NCBI GenBank assembly: GCA_020062745.1
Contig: JAGUVT010000011.1
Location: forward strand, 1-51,279
Length of the DNA stretch: 51,279 nucleotides
Direction of reading: 5' to 3'
DNA from: Deltaproteobacteria bacterium
Lineage (GTDB): Bacteria; Bacillota; Desulfotomaculia; Desulfotomaculales; JAGUVT01
The translations under genes were made by a program, and so were the position numbers. Below are positions 1 to 6,874 of this stretch, in pieces. Under the pieces are notes generated by a model. That model saw only the letters and a list, made by a program, of their open reading frames with translations, searched no databases and was not told where the DNA came from. The stretch's first letter is position 1, and the number at the start of each line of letters is the position of its first letter.

Positions 1-1048
1 TATAGTCCAGCGCATCATCCCTGGTCAGGGTCTTTTCTTCCAGCACGTCTTTCTGGTAGTAAGGCCAGAACCAGCGGTCGATCAGGGTCGGCCAGGCCCT
101 CTCGGCCCTTTCCCGCTTCCGGAGCATGGTCTGGAACTGCTCGAACTGCAGAGCCTCCGGGAAGTTCCGCGGCGGCTCCGCCGGCACCCGGTCGCATCTC
201 CCGGCGATATCCAGCAGTTCCTGCTTTCTTTGCGGGTCGGTCTCAAAGTTTTCGGCAACGATTTTGGCCAGCCGGCTGAACCGTTTGGCCCAGCGGATAC
301 CGGACTCGCCGATAATCTTCATGGCCCGCCAGTTGTCCAGCTTTTTCAGGTAATCATATTCCCTGTTGAAATCGGGAATGCTCCCCACCCCGTACAGAAA
401 CTCCTCCGCTTCGGCAATCCGTTCGTCGATTTCCTTCAGGATGGCGTTGAAGCCTTTAACATAGTAACTCCATTGGGATGTGCAGTAATTGGCGCCGGCC
501 GACGTGGAATCATTACCGGTAAAGGTCTGCGATGTTTTCGACATTACCTTCTGCCGCCGGCTCAAGATCCTGTCGACCATGGCCTGGTAAGTATATGGTT
601 TCATTAAATCCAGGCATCTCTTGATTTCCACTCTCTCTGCATCATCAATCAAACCGGTACGGTCGTTAAAAAAGTCTTCGTTGAGGGAATAGCCCAGGTT
701 AACATTCCAGAATATCTTATGAGGCGCGGAAGCGTTGTTGCCGACGATCCTGGAATGGTCAAGAATGAAAACGGGAATGGTATCGTTTACCTCCGCTTGC
801 GCCCTGGCCCAGGTGATGATGTACGGCTCGGTTTTGGCTTCTTCCCGGCCGAATACCTCGGCATATACTTTAACCGGATGGGTATCAGCCTTGGTCCCCG
901 GCAGGTAGGACGAGCCTTTGCTGGCCTTGGACCAGACGGCTTTTCTCAAGTAATCAACCCTGGGCGAACGGGCCTTCTCCGCCCACCACCAGTATTCTCT
1001 CTTTTCTAAAGATTCCTGCAATTCTTTTTCTCTGGTTCCCGTGGTCAT
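1..1048 (-). CDS. Glycyl radical enzyme, fumarate-adding (X-succinate synthase) type, N-terminal part
   Basis: About 349 N-terminal residues of a gene running off the left edge, so the catalytic Cys and glycyl loop lie outside the window. The start is an ATG at 1048 preceded by AAGGAGG, giving a protein beginning MTTGTREKELQ. The sequence is a clear paralogue of the two complete enzymes at 4235 and 6875, sharing the block EYWWWAEKARSPRVDYLRK near residue 20, SYLPGTK near 50, and the DNWRAMK and RLAKIVAENFETDP segments near 240-270. Family knowledge: members of this GRE group (BssA, AssA) add a substrate-derived radical to fumarate. It sits 140 bp downstream of the divergent GRE gene and is probably co-transcribed with it. 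Fumarate-adding function is inferred by paralogy only, because the diagnostic residues are not visible here. Confidence 0.85.
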   Translation of the reverse strand, partial: MTTGTREKELQESLEKREYWWWAEKARSPRVDYLRKAVWSKASKGSSYLPGTKADTHPVKVYAEVFGREEAKTEPYIITWARAQAEVNDTIPVFILDHSRIVGNNASAPHKIFWNVNLGYSLNEDFFNDRTGLIDDAERVEIKRCLDLMKPYTYQAMVDRILSRRQKVMSKTSQTFTGNDSTSAGANYCTSQWSYYVKGFNAILKEIDERIAEAEEFLYGVGSIPDFNREYDYLKKLDNWRAMKIIGESGIRWAKRFSRLAKIVAENFETDPQRKQELLDIAGRCDRVPAEPPRNFPEALQFEQFQTMLRKRERAERAWPTLIDRWFWPYYQKDVLEEKTLTRDDALDY

Positions 1049-1188
1049 TTTTTATTTGGCCTCCTTGTTTAAGATTTCTTCGTTTTCCACTGTTCAAGGA
1101 ACATCTGTTCCAGTGTCCGCTACTTCTAAAGAAGACAAAATGATAAAACTTAAAACACCGCCTCCTCTGTTAAAATATCCTTGAAAAA
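1049..1188. other. Intergenic gap with inverted repeat between two GRE genes
   Basis: This 140-bp gap separates the divergent GRE from the downstream partial GRE. It contains a perfect 6-bp inverted repeat GGAACA-TC-TGTTCC (1098-1111), flanked by CACTG (1089-1093) and AGTG, which extends it imperfectly. No T-run follows, so it does not look like an intrinsic terminator. It could be an operator or a processing hairpin. No promoter was recognised. Confidence 0.35.
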
Positions 1189-3627
1189 CTAAAAACATTG
1201 ATGCGTTCTTTCGATTACCGCATTCTGCAGTCCCCTGCTCAAGTCTATAAAATATGCCGCATAACCGCATACTCTTACTATTAACTCCGGATACTCCACC
1301 GGATTTTTTTGCGCGTCCAGCAATGTTTCTTTAGCAACCACCGAAAATTGTATGTGATGCGCCCCCAGATCTACCCATGTTTTTAAATAATCCGCAAACC
1401 TTTCGACAAATTCATCTTTTAAGTACTGAGGCATAAATGTCTGGTTAAACAGGTGATTCCAGGTTTTCAAGGGGTCAATTTTCGACACCGACAACAGCGC
1501 TGCAGTGGGGCCTTTCCGGTCTTTACCCATCATCGGTGATATGCTTCCATCATGGAATGGATCTCCGGCCCTCCTTCCGTCCGGGGTAGCCGCCGTATCA
1601 AGCGAATAGCCGTACGGCGCAGATGCCGCGCTTCCATCAACAACCGCCGGAGTCCAGGTATTGCTGAAATAAGACTTTACTTTACCCACTTCTTCGTTGA
1701 CCTTGATAAATAAATCACTCGCCAGCGAATCAACGTAGTCGTCATCATTCCCGAACTTCGGCGCATCCAGGCACATCTGGCGCAGTTCTTCACAGCCCTC
1801 CCAATTCTTTTTCAGAGCATTTAACAACTCGTCCATAGTTGTTTTTTTCTCATCAAATACCAGTTTTTTAATCGCTGCCAACGAATCCGCCACATTATTC
1901 ACCCCTATAACCATGCAGCAATTATATGGCATATAGGTCCATTTCCTCAGTTCTTCCCCTCTCTCAATACACCCGTCCAGCAAGGCTGACAAAAAAGGCC
2001 TTTGCAGGTATTCTTCGTACAACCAGTTCGCTATGTTGCCGACATAAAACAATCCCCGGGCAGCATACCCGACATGTTCCAGCACCGCATTCATTATTTC
2101 GTCAACTGAGGCAAACTCCAATGGGTCTTTGGTTTCCGGCCCGAGCTGCTCTCCCGTCCTCATATCCCTACCCCGATTTAAAGCCAGTTCAAGACATTTT
2201 GCCACAAAGAGAGGACCGGTGTTCGATGCCCTGTTCACAATGTTTTTGCCGGGAATCGTCGGCCACATACAGCCCATTATCCCATAATCCCTTGCTTCCC
2301 CTAAAGGAACCCCCAGATTTGTCAACCTCGGCACATTAACCTTATCATTAAAAAATGCCGGCTGGGCCACACCCGTATTGAGAACTTCAGTCGCCTTCAC
2401 CAGAAGTTCCCGCGGTGTTTTTTCATGCACTCTCAAGGCAAGCGGCGGCTGCAACGTGTTCAACGCTTTTATTGAATCCAGTACCAGGTGGGTTAGATCG
2501 TTCGTAATGTCCTGCCCATCGGCAGTCGTACCCCCTATTGTCACTGTCTGCCAGCCCAGTCCGCCTCCTCCCATTCCCGACCAGATCGGGGGATGCAGGA
2601 AGCCGGTTTCCAGGAATTTGAGCCATACGCACTCCAGCAACTCCCGTGCGTCTCCTTTTGCAATCCTTCCTTCCGCCAGGTCTTTTTGGTAAAAAGGGTT
2701 AAATATCTTGTCAAACCTTGCCCCGCAACCGGTTTGCGGCTCCTCAATATAATTGACTATGAGGTGAATAAACCAGAAACACTGCAGCGCCTCATGAAGT
2801 GTTCTCGCCGGTTTCTCCGGCACCCTGCCGCAAATTCCGGCTATCTCCCGCAAATTCATTTTTCTTTCTTGATCCTTTTCATTTTGAGCCATTTCCGAAG
2901 CAAGGGCAGAGTACCTCTTTGCCCACTTAACAACGCCGTTCAACGCTATCTTCATGGCTTCCAAATCTCTCTTCATTTCCAGGTATTTTCTGCTGTCAAT
3001 CAGCATTTTTTCATACTTCTCACCTGTATCCAATAATTTATCATTTATTTCCTCAATAATCCCTTCAAAACCGAGACGGAAAACTTTCTCGTAGTCGGGA
3101 GTGCCCCTCTCCCAGTGATAGGTCCAGAAAGCCACCCCCTTGTAGTAAAAAAACTTCTTTAGACTGTCAGGCAAAAGTTCCCGCTCCATACCGTGAACCG
3201 CTCTTGTTTTCCAGTATTTATGCAACTCTTTCATTTCCTCTTTTTCACTTTCGGAAAGCAATTCTTTATACGGCCCGTCCGGTGTGCAAATTGCCTTCTC
3301 CAGCCACCGCCACTGCAGTTCCGGGTAATGGGCCACACACTCCGGCCTGCTGGCAAAGTTGCCGACAATCAACTCATCAGGCTGGATAAAAATAGTCATG
3401 TTTTCAAGTATATGAGCAAGCGCCTTCGCCCGCCTGATTACCATGGGCTCATGTTCGGTTTGCCGGTATGCTTCCGTTATCAGTTTTGCCCTCTCCAGGC
3501 AAAGTTTTACATTCATTCCTTCCCTGAAAGGTTTTTCGCCGCCTGTTTCCTCCTGCAGGCCACGGGCAACAACTTTATGGGTTTTGATCACTACCCTGTC
3601 CTTTAACGTTTGTGTTCTGGCACTCAT
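1189..3627 (-). CDS. Divergent glycyl radical enzyme with GCMWP active-site motif
   Basis: An 812-residue PFL-like glycyl radical enzyme. The presumed thiyl Cys is Cys453 in GIMGCMWPTIPG; the glycyl-radical site is Gly788 in RVCGYAAYF, 24 residues from the C-terminus; the family GNDDD motif precedes it. It differs from the neighbouring GREs throughout: it lacks their WWWAEKARS N-terminus and has no Arg 15 residues after the Cys (nearest is at +13). It also lacks the GCVEP motif of GRE dehydratases and lyases and the CC pair of pyruvate formate-lyase. I cannot name its substrate; it may be another hydrocarbon-type or decarboxylase-type GRE. Start: ATG with GAGGT close upstream. A separate promoter (4032-4061) and a roughly 400-nt leader suggest independent control. 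Certain as a GRE, function unknown. Confidence 0.92.
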   Translation of the reverse strand: MSARTQTLKDRVVIKTHKVVARGLQEETGGEKPFREGMNVKLCLERAKLITEAYRQTEHEPMVIRRAKALAHILENMTIFIQPDELIVGNFASRPECVAHYPELQWRWLEKAICTPDGPYKELLSESEKEEMKELHKYWKTRAVHGMERELLPDSLKKFFYYKGVAFWTYHWERGTPDYEKVFRLGFEGIIEEINDKLLDTGEKYEKMLIDSRKYLEMKRDLEAMKIALNGVVKWAKRYSALASEMAQNEKDQERKMNLREIAGICGRVPEKPARTLHEALQCFWFIHLIVNYIEEPQTGCGARFDKIFNPFYQKDLAEGRIAKGDARELLECVWLKFLETGFLHPPIWSGMGGGGLGWQTVTIGGTTADGQDITNDLTHLVLDSIKALNTLQPPLALRVHEKTPRELLVKATEVLNTGVAQPAFFNDKVNVPRLTNLGVPLGEARDYGIMGCMWPTIPGKNIVNRASNTGPLFVAKCLELALNRGRDMRTGEQLGPETKDPLEFASVDEIMNAVLEHVGYAARGLFYVGNIANWLYEEYLQRPFLSALLDGCIERGEELRKWTYMPYNCCMVIGVNNVADSLAAIKKLVFDEKKTTMDELLNALKKNWEGCEELRQMCLDAPKFGNDDDYVDSLASDLFIKVNEEVGKVKSYFSNTWTPAVVDGSAASAPYGYSLDTAATPDGRRAGDPFHDGSISPMMGKDRKGPTAALLSVSKIDPLKTWNHLFNQTFMPQYLKDEFVERFADYLKTWVDLGAHHIQFSVVAKETLLDAQKNPVEYPELIVRVCGYAAYFIDLSRGLQNAVIERTHQCF

Positions 3628-4031
3628 ACTACCTCATCCCCTCATTTTAACTTTAAAATTAAGGAACCAGGTTCACATCTTTCCCAATAGAACACGTAAA
3701 AACATTCTCCCCCCTTTCTCCGAGATTGCTTCGCCCCGTTCGCAATGACATGAGAGTGTCGAGATCAACCCATCCCCCCACGACTGACATCAGCTCCGAG
3801 ATCTTCACTGAGATCATAATGACAGCAGGGCGTTTCAATTCACTGAAATGACATTACTATCTCTTTCTTATTCCAACTCCAATGGGCAATCTGCTAACAA
3901 GGAAGTGAAGTATTAAAGGTTGGGCACATGGAATCAACTTCTGACCGGGCCTGCCAGATCATGCAAGGACGATCTGAGAACCAACGATTTCAGACCCCTG
4001 AGGGATAAAAATACCATTTCTCATTTATCAT
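3628..4031. other. Long untranslated leader upstream of the divergent GRE
   Basis: No gene is visible here. If the promoter at 4032-4061 is used, this is a roughly 400-nt 5' leader for the 1189-3627 GRE. It contains a partial copy of the dispersed GATTGCTTCG...CGCAATGAC repeat at 3722-3749. I found no recognisable riboswitch consensus, including no cobalamin-box pattern. Confidence 0.4.
3722..3749. repeat. Dispersed palindromic repeat, partial copy
   Basis: A half-element reading GATTGCTTCG then CGCAATGAC around a short GC-rich core. It matches the copies near 9868, 28031 and 33947, so it belongs to a family of small non-coding interspersed elements in this genome. Confidence 0.7.
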
Positions 4032-4061
4032 ACGATAACATTTTTATAAATTGACTGTCAA
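4032..4061 (-). promoter_or_regulatory. Sigma-A-like promoter for the divergent GRE gene
   Basis: On the minus strand, TTGACA (4056-4061) is followed after 18 nt by TATCGT (4032-4037). It lies directly downstream of the terminator-like hairpin that ends the preceding GRE pair. The -35 box is embedded in a perfect palindrome (4050-4062), as expected for a repressor-controlled promoter. Judged by consensus only. Confidence 0.55.
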
Positions 4062-4062
4062 T
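4050..4062. promoter_or_regulatory. Palindromic operator candidate overlapping the -35 box
   Basis: The 13-bp palindrome ATTGAC-A-GTCAAT is centred on the -35 hexamer of the promoter at 4032-4061. Its position suggests a dimeric repressor site. The regulator is not encoded in this window. Confidence 0.4.
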
Positions 4063-4116
4063 AATAAATTTTCCTATAATTCTATCTATTCTTTCGGCTT
4101 TTCCTCCAAAAAAATT

Positions 4117-4162
4117 AAGCCTGCCGAACAAAACTCTTGAACGAGAAATGCTCAGCAGGCTT
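4117..4162 (-). terminator. Hairpin terminator downstream of the GRE pair
   Basis: Arms AAGCCTGC and GCAGGCTT (4117-4124 and 4155-4162) enclose a 30-nt loop. On the minus strand the stem is followed by AATTTTTTT, and on the plus strand by a T-run, so it could act in both directions. It lies 73 bp past the stop codon of the GRE at 4235. Confidence 0.6.
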
Positions 4163-4234
4163 TTTTAGCAAATTACAGGTTGATTTCTAAGTTCCAGCTA
4201 CCAGGCAAGCTGATAAGCCGACTGCCGTCAATTA

Positions 4235-6733
4235 CTAAAGCGTCTGTACCGTGCGGGCAATGATGGTGTCCTGCGTTTTCTTGTTCAATTCCACGAAGCA
4301 GGCGCTGTAACCGGCCACCCGCACAATCAACTCATTATATTTCTCCGGCTCTTTCTGAGCTGCTACCAATGTCTCATTATCAATCATATTAAACTGCACA
4401 TGGTTAATTCCCAGGTCATGCCAGGTTTTGATATAGTTGTGCCACAAATCAAACCCTTTGTCGCCGGCCAGTTGCGTTGGCGACAGCCGCTGGTTGAGCA
4501 GGTTGGCCCGGAACATCGTGGTATGATCCAGCTTGCCGACCGACCTTAAGACCGCCGTGGGCCCCTTTCTGTCCAGACCGGCGCCCGGCGAGCAGCCGCC
4601 GTCGTAGCAGGTGTCGCCGAGACGCCTGCCGTTCGGCAACGCCCCCAGCAGTATGCCGGCAACCGAGTAGGCCGCGATATTCTGCGGCACGCCGGGAATA
4701 CCCCGCGCCCTGGTTCCCCAGCATCTGCACGGCAGAAGAACCTTGTCGCGTACATCTTTATAGGCGCGCACGATAATCTCGTCCGCAGTATCATCGTCGT
4801 TGCCCCACTTGGGCGCATGCACAAAGTCCATCCGTTCGGTCTCGTAGCCTTCCCAGTTGGCCGCCAGCATCTTCAGCACCTGTTCCATACTATACTTCTT
4901 GTCGTCGTAGACCAGCTTTTTCAAGGCCGCCAGCGCGTCCCAGCCGTCCATCCAGATAAATATGGTCAACCAGTTGTTGCCGTATTCCCTTTTCTGGAAG
5001 GCATTCAGCCCCGTCTCCACACACTCTTCGTAGGTGGCGCTAAGGTAAGGCCTGCCTTTTATTTCTTCCACAAAACGCGTCATATTGCGGATTTTGCAGG
5101 CCTCCCAGTGTATCACCCGGTACTGCTCAACGGAGGCGTCAAAAAGTTCGTCAAAGGTCATCCTGGTCGGGTCGCCCGTTTTCGGCCCGATCTGCATTTT
5201 AAATATCGGATTATAGCCGTTCCACAAGGCCAGTTCGACGCATTTTGAACCTAAAGTAGCGCTGGAAGAGTATCTGGCCGGCATTACGCCGTGTCTCGTA
5301 TTGGGGCAGGGTACGATGCAGGCCTGAGCGTTCCAGGTACGGGCTTCCTCTAAAGGAGTGCCGCTCCAGTACATGTTGGACGCAATCAGCACTTCGTCGT
5401 GGCGCATGTTGGGATAACCCAGGCCGTGCCTGATGCATTCAAACACCTGCTTCAGGGTCTGCACCCGGCAGTTGCGGTGGTAGCGGAAGGCAAAGGTCGG
5501 TGAAACCACCCGCACCAGCCTGGCCGCTTCCATGAAGAGATCGGTCAGATCGCTGCAGGCGTCGCTGCCGTCCGGCCAGACTCCGCCAAACGTCCATACG
5601 TAGGGGCCCGGGTCCCCGGTCATCAGCTCCCGGTACTGGCGGTCGCGGAAGCTGCCGTATTCATAAGCCCGGATCAGGTATTCAGCGACATAATCCAGGG
5701 CATCTTCCCTGGTTAGAGATTTTTCTTCCAGCACTTCTTTTTTATAGTACGGCCAGAACCAGCGGTCCGGGGATGTCGGCCATGCGCCGTCGTGCATCTC
5801 GTATTTACGGCCCATTGACTGAAAATGCTCGAACTGCAAGGACTCGGCGAATGTTTCCGGCGCTTCGGCCGGGACATTCCAGCATCTTTGGGAAATTTCC
5901 ATCAGTTCTTGCTTTCTTACCGGGTCGGTTTCAAAGTTTTCGGCGATTATCTTGGCCAGCCGGCTGTATCTCCTGGCCCACCGGACGGCCGCTTCAAGCA
6001 CCATCTTCATGGCTTTCCAGTTATCCAGCTTTTTTAAATACTCGTACTCTTTATTAAAGTCGGGAATGCTCCCCACTCCATACAAGAATTCCTCCGCCTC
6101 AGCCAGTTTTTTATCGATATCGGCAATGATATTATTGAAACCCTTAATGTAATAATCAAACTGGGAGGTGCAGTATGTCGCCGCTTCCAGATGTTTCGCA
6201 CCGGTAAAGGTCTGCGAGGTTTTGGCCATAATCCTCTGCCGGCGGCTTAAATAACGCTCCGTCATGGCCTGGAAGGTAACCGGCCTGAGAAAGTCAATAC
6301 ACTCTTTTACCGTATCCCTTTCGCCTTCCTCAATCAGGCCGGAACGGTCGTTATAAGTGTCGTCGTTTAATGAATAGGACATGGCCGGAGTCCAGAAAAA
6401 CTTATTCGGCGCCGAACCGACATAGCCGACAATTCTGGCATTATCAATAATAAAAATGGGAATCGTATCGAACACTTCCGCCTGCGCTTTGGCCCAGGTG
6501 AACATGTACGGCTCGGTTCTTGCCTCGGGCTCGCTCCATACTTCTTTATACACCTTGAGGCCGTGAATGCACATTTTAGTCCCCGGCAAATAAGTAGAAC
6601 CCTTGCTGGCCTTGGACCAGACAGCTTTTCTCAAGTAATCAACCCTGGACGAGCGGGCTTTCTCCGCCCACCACCAGAATTCTCTTTTTTCCAAAGATTC
6701 TTGCGCTTCTTTTCCTCTTATCGCTGTTGTCAA
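4235..6733 (-). CDS. Fumarate-adding type glycyl radical enzyme, catalytic subunit (X-succinate synthase-like)
   Basis: An 832-residue GRE related to benzylsuccinate/alkylsuccinate synthase alpha subunits. Cys472 lies in NAQACIVPCPNTRHG; Arg487 is exactly 15 residues later, the spacing I recall between BssA Cys493 and fumarate-binding Arg508. The glycyl site is Gly808 in RVAGYSACF, and the C-terminus ends QDTIIARTVQTL, similar to the QDxII-RT tails of this subfamily. A GNDDD motif is present. Start: TTG at 6733 with AAAGGAGG nine bases upstream. It lies 141 bp downstream of its 832-residue paralogue at 6875. Expected role: addition of a C-H-activated substrate to fumarate in the cytoplasm, after activation by a radical-SAM activase not found in this window. 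Subfamily is well supported, substrate unknown. Confidence 0.88.
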   Translation of the reverse strand: MTTAIRGKEAQESLEKREFWWWAEKARSSRVDYLRKAVWSKASKGSTYLPGTKMCIHGLKVYKEVWSEPEARTEPYMFTWAKAQAEVFDTIPIFIIDNARIVGYVGSAPNKFFWTPAMSYSLNDDTYNDRSGLIEEGERDTVKECIDFLRPVTFQAMTERYLSRRQRIMAKTSQTFTGAKHLEAATYCTSQFDYYIKGFNNIIADIDKKLAEAEEFLYGVGSIPDFNKEYEYLKKLDNWKAMKMVLEAAVRWARRYSRLAKIIAENFETDPVRKQELMEISQRCWNVPAEAPETFAESLQFEHFQSMGRKYEMHDGAWPTSPDRWFWPYYKKEVLEEKSLTREDALDYVAEYLIRAYEYGSFRDRQYRELMTGDPGPYVWTFGGVWPDGSDACSDLTDLFMEAARLVRVVSPTFAFRYHRNCRVQTLKQVFECIRHGLGYPNMRHDEVLIASNMYWSGTPLEEARTWNAQACIVPCPNTRHGVMPARYSSSATLGSKCVELALWNGYNPIFKMQIGPKTGDPTRMTFDELFDASVEQYRVIHWEACKIRNMTRFVEEIKGRPYLSATYEECVETGLNAFQKREYGNNWLTIFIWMDGWDALAALKKLVYDDKKYSMEQVLKMLAANWEGYETERMDFVHAPKWGNDDDTADEIIVRAYKDVRDKVLLPCRCWGTRARGIPGVPQNIAAYSVAGILLGALPNGRRLGDTCYDGGCSPGAGLDRKGPTAVLRSVGKLDHTTMFRANLLNQRLSPTQLAGDKGFDLWHNYIKTWHDLGINHVQFNMIDNETLVAAQKEPEKYNELIVRVAGYSACFVELNKKTQDTIIARTVQTL

Positions 6734-6874
6734 CTTTGCGAACCTCCTTTAAACTTTTCAAACTGCAATTTTCAAAGACCTGACCTCATCTTTTGATAAG
6801 CTAAAACCTTAAGTTCAAACCACCTCCTGTTCTTGATATGCATCTTACTTATTACATGTATCTTACATATAAAG

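Noticed and set aside
3628-4031. Cobalamin or other riboswitch in the long GRE leader
   Set aside because: No B12-box-like sequence or conserved stem pattern was recognisable; only a dispersed repeat fragment was found.
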